A stretch of DNA of 8,997 nucleotides from Gammaproteobacteria bacterium. GTDB taxonomy: Bacteria > Pseudomonadota > Gammaproteobacteria > UBA6429 > Thiohalophilaceae. Numbering within the stretch: the stretch's first letter is position 1; every line of letters begins with the position of its first letter. Position numbers and translations under genes: made by a program. Location of the stretch: the NCBI GenBank assembly GCA_011052165.1, contig DRJN01000424.1:1-8997 (forward strand), given 5' to 3'. The notes under the pieces were generated by a model. It was given only the letters and a program-made list of their open reading frames with translations. It did not search any database and had not been told where the DNA came from. Below, one piece after another: positions 1 to 6,520 of the stretch.

Positions 1-677
1 ACGATGACGATATCAACATAGTCAGGGGGTCCCTCATGACGACGACTGAGATTTTCATGTTCAGCGGCGACCTTGACAAGTTCTTCTGAGAAATTCCATG
101 TTCGCAAAATAGCTTCGCCAATTTTCACATGGGCGCTGGTAATAATATTATCCAGCGCTTCCTCGTCATCCAGCAGTTCAGGATAGTCCTCAGCACGGCT
201 AAGGATGGGCAGGATGCCGATATCATGCACCAGACCGGCGAGCAGAGCCTGATCCGTCTGCAGGTTGGTCTGCGGGATGGAGAGGGCGCTGGCAATGGCG
301 GCGATCTGGGTGCTGTTTTCCCAGGCCGCGCGCAATCGCACGTCGGTGGCATCGGTGGTGGCCTGGAACATCTGCTCCATGGCGATACTGGTCACCAGGT
401 TACGCACCATGTTACTGCCCATACGGGCGACGGCGGCTTCGACGGTTTCCACCTGGCGGCTGGCGCGTAATAACGGGCTGTTGGAAATCTGAATCAACCT
501 TGCAGAGAGGGCCGCGTCATGAGTGATGACGTGGGCGACATCCATCATCGAGGAATTGTCATCCTCCAATGTATCGCGGACTTTCAACGCCACCTCGGGC
601 AAGGTGGGAAGAACAAGCCTGTCCTTTTCCAGATCCTCGAAAAGACCGTTCAAGAAAGATGATTCCAGTGAAGGCAC
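1..677 (-). CDS. HDOD-domain protein, C-terminus cut by window edge
   Basis: About 225 residues are visible; the C-terminus lies beyond the left edge. The protein opens with a linker, then LPTLPEVALKV (residues 23-33), the classic beginning of an HDOD domain. The body continues through SARLIQISNSPLL (58-70), EAAVARMGSNMVRNLV (80-95) and LLAGLVHDIGILPIL (145-159). The His-Asp pair is H151/D152, but the upstream metal-binding His of true HD phosphohydrolases appears to be Asn121 (AAWENS). This fits HDOD proteins being signalling or scaffold modules without proven catalysis. The start is GTG at 677: an in-frame TAA lies a few codons upstream and AAGGGAG (684-690 on the complement) sits 6 nt before it. 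It is downstream of ygfZ on the same strand with a gap of about 113 bp, so co-transcription is possible. The family is clear; the cellular role is not. Confidence 0.88.
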   Translation of the reverse strand, partial: MPSLESSFLNGLFEDLEKDRLVLPTLPEVALKVRDTLEDDNSSMMDVAHVITHDAALSARLIQISNSPLLRASRQVETVEAAVARMGSNMVRNLVTSIAMEQMFQATTDATDVRLRAAWENSTQIAAIASALSIPQTNLQTDQALLAGLVHDIGILPILSRAEDYPELLDDEEALDNIITSAHVKIGEAILRTWNFSEELVKVAAEHENLSRRHEGPPDYVDIVI

Positions 678-790
678 GGGATACTCCCTTACTTAATATT
701 TAATTTCCCCTCTTATCGGCAGATCTCCATGAATCTTTACATCGGGGGTTGCGGATACTTGACTCTACTATCACCGCTACCCGATAAATA
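678..790. other. ygfZ-HDOD intergenic spacer
   Basis: This spacer lies between the ygfZ stop and the HDOD start. It holds an imperfect inverted repeat at about 751-777 (GCGGATA against TATCACCGC, with a two-base bulge) but no T-run that would make it an obvious terminator on the minus strand. I see no gene here and no convincing promoter. Confidence 0.4.
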
Positions 791-1864
791 TCATGCTTTA
801 TTATCAACGGGATAAGGATCATTTTTTAGGCGTAGCGGCGGGCCGTTTTCCGAACCCAGGCAAATATTGCCTGTTTCGGCCACAGCAATCTGGAGTACGG
901 CGAGTAGATCGACGCCGCCTTCAGGCGCTCGCTCGGCCCGCACTACTTTACCGCAACTCTGGGCATTATTTTTGCCCGCTGGAAAGAGATCTCCCCCCGC
1001 GTCAGGTAACGTTTCTGTTTCAACGTGGGCCAGGTACATGCGTCGTTTCAACTTGCCCAGGTAATGCATGCGGGCGACGACTTCCTGTCCAGGATAACAG
1101 CCCTTGGTGAAACTGACGCCGCCCAGGGTGGAATAGTTGACCATTTGGGGTACAAAAGCTTCCCGGGTGCTGGCCACGATATTCGGAATTCCGGCCTGAA
1201 TGTCCAGCCAGTTCCAGACAGGATACCCAACGGGCGTCGCGTCCGTTTGCAGAGTCTGCCAGAGTTTGTTGATGGTGGGTGTTTGAGCATGAATTTGAAA
1301 GCGGGGAAGATCGCCCGCGAGTCGGATCACTATCAGCTCGTTTTCATGTATGACCTGATGGGTATTTTGGGGCGGATGAGTGATTTGTTTGGCCAGTATC
1401 GCCGAGGCATCTGCGCCAGCCAGGCCGATACTCATCCATTCATCACTGACATCCTCCAGCGTGACCTTGCTGCGCAGAACGAACATGCGCAGACGCTTGA
1501 GCGTCGCCTCCAGCAGATCACGGGCCAGTAACAGGAAATAATCATCACCTGTTTGAAAGATTCGCAGGCTGGCCAGCATCCGCCCTTTGGGATTGCACCA
1601 GGCATTGATCTGGCTGAGCTGGGGAGTGATTTCCCGGATGTCATTAGTGAACTGATTTTGCAAAAAATCAGCGTGGTCCTCCCCCGAGACTTTGATTAGC
1701 CCCTGGGGGGACAGGTCCGTCAGTAGGGTGGTGCTCAGCGCCGTCTTACGTTCCTGTTCCAGGTTGCCAAAGGAAGCCACCTGACCCTGTTCGATGACTG
1801 CGCCGTGGGCAGAAAGAAAATCCTGCCATGATCTGTTTATGCCGTTATTGGTAGAGCTGTTCAT
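791..1864 (-). CDS. ygfZ: YgfZ folate-binding Fe-S cluster maintenance protein
   Basis: 357 residues, slightly longer than E. coli YgfZ (about 326). The family signature KGCYPGQEVVARMHYLGKLK is at residues 254-273, with Cys256 matching the conserved cysteine of the KGCYxGQE motif. Upstream, GLIKVSGEDHADFLQNQFTN (55-74) and the WCNPKGRMLASLRIF stretch (89-103) match the GcvT-like folate-binding fold. YgfZ is a cytosolic tetrahydrofolate-binding protein needed for activity of some Fe-S enzymes such as MiaB; it is related to GcvT but is not an aminomethyltransferase. The ATG at 1864 follows GGTGG by about 4 nt. The gene is divergent from sdhC across a 138-bp spacer. In E. coli ygfZ is divergent from sdhE-ygfX; here the whole sdh operon lies between them, which suggests a role in supporting SdhB cluster assembly (inference). 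Confidence 0.95.
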   Translation of the reverse strand: MNSSTNNGINRSWQDFLSAHGAVIEQGQVASFGNLEQERKTALSTTLLTDLSPQGLIKVSGEDHADFLQNQFTNDIREITPQLSQINAWCNPKGRMLASLRIFQTGDDYFLLLARDLLEATLKRLRMFVLRSKVTLEDVSDEWMSIGLAGADASAILAKQITHPPQNTHQVIHENELIVIRLAGDLPRFQIHAQTPTINKLWQTLQTDATPVGYPVWNWLDIQAGIPNIVASTREAFVPQMVNYSTLGGVSFTKGCYPGQEVVARMHYLGKLKRRMYLAHVETETLPDAGGDLFPAGKNNAQSCGKVVRAERAPEGGVDLLAVLQIAVAETGNICLGSENGPPLRLKNDPYPVDNKA

Positions 1865-2002
1865 AAAACCACCAGAATAGAAGTTGAAACGTGTTATTTG
1901 TCGGATTCCGGATCTTAATCTATTATTGTATGGCTACGCAGGATTAAGCAAACCAATCAGCATTTTGCATTCAATCGTGTACAATTTGCTTTAATAACAA
2001 AG
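1865..2002. promoter_or_regulatory. Divergent ygfZ / sdhC promoter region
   Basis: This A/T-rich 138-bp spacer must carry the promoters for both directions. On the plus strand TACAAT (1980-1985) is a good -10 candidate, which would leave a leader of only about 10 nt before sdhC, but no good -35 lies at the usual distance. TTGCAT (1965-1970) with TTTAAT (1990-1995) is an alternative with a 19-nt spacer. On the minus strand TACAAT (complement of 1925-1930) is preceded by TTGCTT at a short spacing of 15 nt. None is strong enough to fix a transcription start. I recognise no operator, for example of ArcA, Fur or Fnr type. Confidence 0.35.
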
Positions 2003-2407
2003 ATGGATAAAACCGGTCCTCTGATGCTAACAAAAACTCGCCGTCCCAAGTACCTCAATGTGCTAAAAATATATTTGCCGGTGACGGGTGTGGCGTCTAT
2101 TCTCCACCGAATATCAGGGGTTTTGTTATTCCTTAGCATCCCCTTTCTTATTTATGCGCTTTCATTATCCTTACGCAGTCCCGAATCCTTTGCCCAGGTT
2201 ACCTCCTTCTTCGATAATATGTTCATGCGTGCGTTTAGTTTGATATTACTGTATTCGCTGGCACACCACTTTTTTGCCGGCATTCGTTTTTTACTGCTGG
2301 ATCTGGATGTGGGTATTGACTTGAAGACCGCAAGAGCCAGCGCTCTGGGTGTGATACTCGCGGGGCTGCTTGTGTTTGTTCTGGCCGTCGTGGGGGTTCT
2401 ATTATGA
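2003..2407 (+). CDS. sdhC: Succinate dehydrogenase cytochrome b556 subunit
   Basis: 134 residues, three transmembrane helices (about 40-55, 75-98 and 112-134). SdhC is one of the two membrane anchors of complex II; it helps bind heme b and ubiquinone and holds the SdhAB head on the cytoplasmic face. The N-terminal block RPKYLNVLKIYLPVTGVASI runs into LHRISG. Ser32 and Arg36 correspond to E. coli Ser27 and Arg31 of the quinone site. SLAHHFFAGIR (85-95) holds His89, aligned with the E. coli heme ligand His84; the second His of E. coli (GIRH) is Phe96 here. The first ATG (2003) lacks a good Shine-Dalgarno sequence, and Met8 (2024) is a possible alternative start. The stop overlaps the sdhD start by 4 nt (ATGA). 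This is the first gene of the operon. Confidence 0.95.
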   Translation: MDKTGPLMLTKTRRPKYLNVLKIYLPVTGVASILHRISGVLLFLSIPFLIYALSLSLRSPESFAQVTSFFDNMFMRAFSLILLYSLAHHFFAGIRFLLLDLDVGIDLKTARASALGVILAGLLVFVLAVVGVLL

Positions 2408-2745
2408 GTATTCGCGCCCAGGGTATGCGCGCCTGGCTGTTACAGCGACTCAGTGGCGCCTATATTGGACTTTATCTGCTCATTGCATTATTCACTCTCG
2501 GCACAGGTCCTGTGCTTGATTATACGCGCTGGCATCATTTGCTGAGTCAGCCGGTCGTCTCGATTGCCAGTCTGCTGTTTTTCTTTTTTATTCTCATCCA
2601 TGCCTGGGTGGGCATTCGGGATGTATTACTTGATTATGTGCAACTCACCGCACTGCGTTTCAGTATTTTGATCGTGCTGGCGCTGGGATTATTAACCATG
2701 GGGATCTGGGTAAGTATGATTTTATTTTCAGTGGTGCGCTTATGA
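2404..2745 (+). CDS. sdhD: Succinate dehydrogenase membrane anchor subunit
   Basis: 113 residues, three hydrophobic helices (about 18-35, 50-70 and 83-108). SdhD is the second membrane anchor of complex II. The diagnostic motif HAWVGIRDVLLDYVQ is at residues 66-80. His66, Asp77 and Tyr78 correspond to E. coli His71 (heme ligand) and Asp82/Tyr83 (ubiquinone binding), with the same internal spacing. The N-terminal WLLQRLSGAYIGLY (11-24) matches the family's quinone-site entry. The gene overlaps sdhC upstream and sdhA downstream by ATGA junctions, so translation of the three is probably coupled. Length and motifs are normal for the family. Confidence 0.95.
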   Translation: MSIRAQGMRAWLLQRLSGAYIGLYLLIALFTLGTGPVLDYTRWHHLLSQPVVSIASLLFFFFILIHAWVGIRDVLLDYVQLTALRFSILIVLALGLLTMGIWVSMILFSVVRL

Positions 2746-4508
2746 GTATGGATCTGCCCCGACGCCAGTTCGATACGCTGGTGATTGGTGCGGGCGGGGG
2801 TGGCTTGCGTGCGGCATTGCAACTGGCCCAGGCCGACGCCAATGTGGCGGTGGTATCCAAGGTTTTTCCCACGCGCTCGCACACGGTTGCCGCCCAGGGT
2901 GGCATCAATGCCGCATTGGCCAATGTGCTGCCGGACAACTGGCACTGGCATATGTACGATACCATCAAGGGTAGTGACTATCTTGGTGATCAGGATGCGA
3001 TTGAATACATGTGCCGCGCGGCCTCGCATCTGGTCGTCGAACTGGAACATGCCGGTGTGCCCTTCAGTCGCCTGGACAACGGCAAGATTTATCAGCGCCC
3101 CTTTGGCGGCCAAAGTCAGAACTTCGGTGGCGAACAGGCGGCGCGTACCTGTGCGGCGGCGGACCGTACCGGTCATGTGATTCTGCATACGCTCTACCAG
3201 CAAAATATCCGCGCCAAGACCCATTTTTTTGATGAATATTTTGCCATTGATCTGATCCGCGATGACAACGGTTTTATTCTTGGTGTATTGGTGCTGGAAA
3301 TTGAAACCGGTGAACCGCTGTTGATTGAAGCCAAGACCACCCTGCTGGCGACTGGCGGAGCCGGGCAGTTATTTCGCACCAACACCAATGCTCACATCAA
3401 TACCGGCGACGGACTGGCCATGGCCCTGCGTGCCGGAATTCCTTTACAGGACATGGAGTTCTTCCAGTTTCATCCCACCGGCGTGGCCGGGCGTGGCATG
3501 CTGATTACCGAAGGGGCGCGAGGCGAAGGCGGGTATTTAATTAACAAGGATGGCGAACGCTTCATGGAACGCTACGCACCGCATGCTAAAGATCTCGCCA
3601 GCCGGGATGTGGTCAGCCGGGCCATTTTTACCGAAGTGAAGGAGGGTAGGGGCTGTGGCCCTGACGCGGACTATGTTTTGCTGAAACTGGATCATCTGGG
3701 CAAGGAGGTGCTGGACAAGCGTCTGCCCGGAATCTGTGAAACCAGTCGCACCTTTTTGCATATCGAACCAGCGGAAGAACCCATCCCGGTCTATCCCACT
3801 GCGCATTATACCATGGGGGGGATCCCCACTAACCGTTTTGGACAAGTGGTGGTGCCGGTGGAGCAGGGCGAGGAATGCATCCCCGGACTTTATGCCGTTG
3901 GGGAGTGCGCCTGTGTCTCGGTGCACGGCGCCAACCGGTTAGGCGGCAACTCCCTGTTAGACATCGTGGTCTTTGGCCGTGCGGCGGGTAATGACATTAT
4001 CCAATTTCTTAAGAACAATCGTTATCACCGTAAAATTGATGAGAACAGTGTACAGGCCGCGCTGGATCACCTGCATCGTTGGGATAAAAAGGATGAAGGT
4101 GAATCGGTCGCTGGAATACGCACCGATCTGCAAGCCGTAATGGAAGAGTATTGCGGTGTTTTCCGCACCGAAGAGATTTTGAAGCAGGGCCTGGAGAAAG
4201 TACTGGAAATCGAAAAACGCATGGAACATGTGCGCCTGAAGGATCACAGCAAGATCTTTAATACCGCGCGCATCGAAGCGCTGGAAGTGGAAAACCTACT
4301 CGATCTTGCGGTGGCCACGGTCACATCCGCGCTGGCGAGGCAGGAAAGTCGTGGCGCGCATTCAAGAATTGACTATCCTGACCGAAATGACAAGCAATGG
4401 CTTAAGCACAGCCTGTTTTTCAAGGAAGGCCGACGCCTGGATTATAAACCGGTGACCCTGCAACCCCTCTCGGTCGAAACCTTTCCGCCCAAACCAAGGG
4501 TCTATTAA
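2742..4508 (+). CDS. sdhA: Succinate dehydrogenase flavoprotein subunit
   Basis: 588 residues, the same as E. coli SdhA. It oxidises succinate to fumarate using covalently bound FAD and passes electrons to SdhB. An N-terminal dinucleotide fold, VIGAGGGGLRAALQLA, lies at 14-29. His47 in TRSHTVAAQGGIN is the covalent FAD attachment site. The active-site elements are HPTGVAGRGMLITEGARGEGG (near residues 244-264), SRDVVSRA with Arg288, His355 in HYTMGGIP and Arg399 in HGANRLGGNS. The C-terminal half is the usual helical bundle, ending in the DYKPVTLQPLSVETFPPKPR tail. The gene starts at an ATGA overlap with sdhD. Covalent FAD loading should need SdhE, encoded downstream in the same operon. Nothing appears broken or missing. 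Confidence 0.98.
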   Translation: MSMDLPRRQFDTLVIGAGGGGLRAALQLAQADANVAVVSKVFPTRSHTVAAQGGINAALANVLPDNWHWHMYDTIKGSDYLGDQDAIEYMCRAASHLVVELEHAGVPFSRLDNGKIYQRPFGGQSQNFGGEQAARTCAAADRTGHVILHTLYQQNIRAKTHFFDEYFAIDLIRDDNGFILGVLVLEIETGEPLLIEAKTTLLATGGAGQLFRTNTNAHINTGDGLAMALRAGIPLQDMEFFQFHPTGVAGRGMLITEGARGEGGYLINKDGERFMERYAPHAKDLASRDVVSRAIFTEVKEGRGCGPDADYVLLKLDHLGKEVLDKRLPGICETSRTFLHIEPAEEPIPVYPTAHYTMGGIPTNRFGQVVVPVEQGEECIPGLYAVGECACVSVHGANRLGGNSLLDIVVFGRAAGNDIIQFLKNNRYHRKIDENSVQAALDHLHRWDKKDEGESVAGIRTDLQAVMEEYCGVFRTEEILKQGLEKVLEIEKRMEHVRLKDHSKIFNTARIEALEVENLLDLAVATVTSALARQESRGAHSRIDYPDRNDKQWLKHSLFFKEGRRLDYKPVTLQPLSVETFPPKPRVY

Positions 4509-4549
4509 TGCCATGTATCAGGCAATACGCCTCTTTGCATCTTTCGTGA
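4496..4549 (+). promoter_or_regulatory. SD-led 13-codon mini-ORF between sdhA and sdhB
   Basis: An ATG at 4508 shares its A with the sdhA TAA stop (TAATG). AAGGG at 4496-4500 lies 7 nt before it, a plausible ribosome binding site inside the sdhA end. The frame reads MPCIRQYASLHLS and stops at TGA 4547-4549, 8 nt before the sdhB ATG. sdhB itself has no visible Shine-Dalgarno sequence. Ribosomes finishing sdhA could translate this short frame and re-initiate at sdhB. The peptide resembles nothing I know. The arrangement may be chance. Confidence 0.35.
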
Positions 4550-4557
4550 TTTAAACT

Positions 4558-5259
4558 ATGAAATTTTTAATTTACCGTTACGATCCAGAGTCGGACAAAA
4601 AGCCGTTCATGCAGACATTCGAGCTTCACAGCAAGGATGTCCAGCCCGGCATGATGCTGCGCGATGCCCTGTTAAAGATTAAATCGCGGGATGAAACACT
4701 CGCTTTTCGACATTCCTGCGGTGAGGGCGTCTGTGGATCGGACGCGATTAATATCAACGGCAAAAATGGCTTGGGTTGTCTTACCGCGCTGTCTTCACTG
4801 AAGGAACCGATTGAGGTGCGGCCCGTTCCCGGTATGCCCATCATTCGTGATCTGGTGGTGGATATGAGCCAGTTCTTTCATCATTATCGCGCCGTTAAAC
4901 CCTGGCTTATCGTGCATGATAGCGAACCGGAAGTCGAGTATCTTCAGTCGCCGGAAGATCGTGACAAGCTGGATGGTCTGTATGAATGTATTCTCTGTGG
5001 CTGTTGCTCCACCGCCTGTCCCTCCTTTTGGTGGAACCCGGACAAATTCCGCGGCCCGGCCGCCCTGTTACAATCTTACCGTTTTCTGGCCGACAGCCGG
5101 GATCAGGCCACCGAAGAACGGCTTGAAGATCTGGACGGGCCTTACCGTATGTTCCGTTGTCATACGATTATGAACTGCACAAATGTTTGCCCCAAAGGTC
5201 TGAACCCGTCTGCGGCCATTAACAACATCAAGAAACTCATGGTCAAGGATATGGTCTGA
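4558..5259 (+). CDS. sdhB: Succinate dehydrogenase iron-sulfur subunit
   Basis: 233 residues, of usual length. It carries electrons from SdhA FAD to ubiquinone through three Fe-S clusters. The N-terminal [2Fe-2S] ligands are Cys54, Cys59, Asp62 and Cys74 (HSCGEGVCGSD ... GLGC), with Asp as third ligand as in E. coli. The C-terminal domain has CILCGCCSTACPSFWW (Cys144, Cys147, Cys150 for [4Fe-4S]; Cys154 for [3Fe-4S]) and RCHTIMNCTNVCPKGLNP (Cys201 and Cys207 for [3Fe-4S]; Cys211 for [4Fe-4S]). It is separated from sdhA by 49 bp, the widest gap in the operon, and lacks a clear Shine-Dalgarno; upstream in-frame stops make ATG 4558 the only reasonable start. Only 5 nt separate its stop from the sdhE start. 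Confidence 0.97.
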   Translation: MKFLIYRYDPESDKKPFMQTFELHSKDVQPGMMLRDALLKIKSRDETLAFRHSCGEGVCGSDAININGKNGLGCLTALSSLKEPIEVRPVPGMPIIRDLVVDMSQFFHHYRAVKPWLIVHDSEPEVEYLQSPEDRDKLDGLYECILCGCCSTACPSFWWNPDKFRGPAALLQSYRFLADSRDQATEERLEDLDGPYRMFRCHTIMNCTNVCPKGLNPSAAINNIKKLMVKDMV

Positions 5260-5264
5260 ATGAT

Positions 5265-5555
5265 ATGAATACCACCACAACATTCAAACCCGCACAAACA
5301 GATTTACCTCCCGAACAGGAGCTGGCGCGGCTGCGCTGGCAGTGCCGCCGGGGCATGCTGGAACTGGACACCATGCTGGGATCCTTTCTGGATAAATGTT
5401 TTTCGCAACTGACCGATAAGGAAAAAAGCGCCTTTTATACGCTGCTGAATTATCCGGATCAGTTGCTGCTGGAACACCTCATGGGACGCACGCTCCCCCT
5501 TGACAAGGATGTCGCACATGTCGCAAAAAAAATACAGGCAGCCGCTGGACCTTAA
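5265..5555 (+). CDS. sdhE: FAD assembly factor SdhE
   Basis: 96 residues, slightly longer than E. coli SdhE (88) because of a polar N-terminal extension. The family signature RRGMLELD lies at residues 28-35 and contains the conserved RGxxE motif that contacts SdhA. It is followed by the usual helical core, TDKEKSAFYTLLNYPDQLLLEHLMG. SdhE (YgfY) is a small cytosolic helical protein that promotes covalent attachment of FAD to SdhA (flavinylation). Older literature also called it CptB, antitoxin to YgfX, a reading that is disputed. The start 5 nt after the sdhB stop has no close Shine-Dalgarno, so coupling to sdhB translation is likely. Its end overlaps ygfX. Confidence 0.93.
   Translation: MNTTTTFKPAQTDLPPEQELARLRWQCRRGMLELDTMLGSFLDKCFSQLTDKEKSAFYTLLNYPDQLLLEHLMGRTLPLDKDVAHVAKKIQAAAGP
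5505..5520 (+). promoter_or_regulatory. Ribosome binding site that sets the ygfX start
   Basis: AAGGA (5505-5509) lies 8 nt before the ATG at 5518, inside the sdhE 3' end. This favours 5518 over the in-frame TTG (5500) and ATG (5509) starts, neither of which has a purine stretch at a proper distance. Confidence 0.6.
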
Positions 5556-5964
5556 ACCCCGTTCTTCACGGCGTCTGTTCCTCATCTTGCTGACGGTTCA
5601 TCTACTGGCTGTATCCGCACTTTTTCTGCCCACCACACTGCCGTGGTACGGGCGTAGCATGCTTCTATTCGCCATTATTTTGAGCGCCTGGTCCACCCTC
5701 TATAAAGCCCGCTTTCAGACCATCAAAAATGCCTGCTGGAAAATGAACGGTGATTTTGAGCTGGAACTGCTAAACGGAAAATATGTTCCGGCCCATTTGT
5801 TGGCAGGCAGCCTGGTAACGGAATGGCTGATAATCCTGCATCTGGCCTGCACGGATAACTGCAAACATCAATGGTTGATATTGCCGGATATGATTGAGCG
5901 TGAAACTTACCGGCGTTTATGCGTGCGCCTGCGGCAGTGGTATGCCGATACGGACGATCAATAA
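5518..5964 (+). CDS. ygfX: YgfX (CptA) family inner-membrane protein
   Basis: 148 residues from the chosen start. The layout matches YgfX (DUF1434): a basic N-terminus with PLDLKPRSSRRL, two membrane helices (about 20-38 and 46-62) separated by the short TTLPWYGRS loop, then a cytoplasmic region with WKMNGDFELELLNGK. The C-terminus PDMIERETYRRLCVRLRQW resembles the conserved family ending in which a Leu/Arg-rich helix follows a proline-aspartate. In E. coli the protein was reported as a toxin acting on MreB and FtsZ, paired with YgfY; its link to SdhE and the sdh operon here supports a role near complex II, but the true function is unsettled. It overlaps sdhE by 38 bp, as expected for the E. 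coli-type pair. It is the last gene of the operon. Confidence 0.82.
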   Translation: MSQKKYRQPLDLKPRSSRRLFLILLTVHLLAVSALFLPTTLPWYGRSMLLFAIILSAWSTLYKARFQTIKNACWKMNGDFELELLNGKYVPAHLLAGSLVTEWLIILHLACTDNCKHQWLILPDMIERETYRRLCVRLRQWYADTDDQ

Positions 5965-6517
5965 ATGATCTGTCTACGCGGAGCGGGGTAGCGCCCCCTT
6001 TTCCCACATGTGGGTTGTTGACGTTTTTTTTACACTTGAGAAAATGGCGATGATTTATTGTAACTATATGAATTATATGGCATATCTGTACAGAACGATC
6101 AGTTCTCGCGGCGAATTTCCAGGCTGAAAACCTTGGAACACCCGGCATGCTGTCAGGATTTTTCACATTGGCGTTCGGGCAATAGAAAATCGATTTATCT
6201 TATTGTTTTTATGAGAGTTATCTCCTTTCTTACTGGGTGATTCGAGTCGTTTCCCAGGACGCGGGAGAGCAAACGTCTGATTTCTTGTCAAGATTTTTTA
6301 CACTTTTGCACCATTGCAACGGGTTGTAATGCCCTCTGAATTTATAACCGATTGTTTAGAATGGATATTTCTTGGACGGTACGATAAGTGCATATTTTTG
6401 CGACGAGTGAACCGTTCCGGGATGGGTCTGCTTCACCTGCGGCGTAAGCCAGGCCGAACAAAGCGGGGCGTAGGCATCAACCGGTCGCTATTATTGATGT
6501 CCAGGGAGGTTTGAAAA
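5965..6517. other. 553-bp gap with inverted repeats, leader of PEP-CTERM gene
   Basis: I see no convincing gene. A 66-codon frame at 6314-6514 has no family resemblance. Structures present: AGAAC/GTTCT (6092-6106), an imperfect hairpin TTCCAGG with CCTTGGAA (6117-6138), CGTTT/AAACG (6248-6275), GTGAA/TTCAC (6407-6436) and a GNRA-looped hairpin, CCTGCGGC-GTAA-GCCAGG, near 6436-6453. The last 150 bases are G/C-richer than the A/T-rich part around 6180-6300. I looked for a sigma-54 site and for a c-di-GMP-I riboswitch core and found neither. A sigma-70 promoter could not be placed with confidence. Confidence 0.45.
5984..6031 (+). terminator. Possible weak terminator region after the sdh operon
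   Basis: GGGG (5985-5988) and CCCC (5994-5998) can form a short G/C stem followed by TTTT (5999-6002). Immediately after it is the perfect 12-bp palindrome CCCACATGTGGG (6003-6014), and a run of eight T at 6024-6031 lies 9 nt further on. Neither half is a textbook intrinsic terminator, but the position just after ygfX makes transcript ending here plausible. Confidence 0.35.
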
Positions 6518-6520
6518 GTG
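6503..6520 (+). promoter_or_regulatory. Ribosome binding site with GTG start of PEP-CTERM gene
   Basis: AGGGAGGT (6503-6510) is a strong Shine-Dalgarno sequence. Its GGAGG core lies 8 nt before GTG 6518, which begins a perfect signal peptide (KKLLAICTTLAMLLSL). This fixes the non-ATG start. Confidence 0.8.

Noticed and set aside
759..787. TTGACT with CGATAA as a plus-strand promoter
   Set aside because: The -10 match is poor and no plus-strand gene follows before sdhC.
1025..1531. 168-codon plus frame
   Set aside because: It lies completely within ygfZ on the opposite strand, which has the strong family motif.
2634..3224. 196-codon minus frame
   Set aside because: It is the antisense of sdhD/sdhA, both unmistakable; its size reflects codon bias of the real genes.
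6165..6320. Sigma-54 promoter of the kind reported for some PEP-CTERM genes
   Set aside because: TTGGCG at 6169-6174 and TTGCAC/TTGCA at 6307-6318 do not have GG and GC at the needed -24/-12 spacing.
6314..6514. 66-codon frame upstream of the PEP-CTERM gene
   Set aside because: No family resemblance, unusual Arg/Leu-rich composition, and no clear Shine-Dalgarno; it ends at the leader's ribosome binding site by chance.
6360..6517. c-di-GMP-I (GEMM) riboswitch before the PEP-CTERM gene
   Set aside because: A GNRA-type loop hairpin is there, but the conserved core sequences around the ligand pocket are not recognisable.
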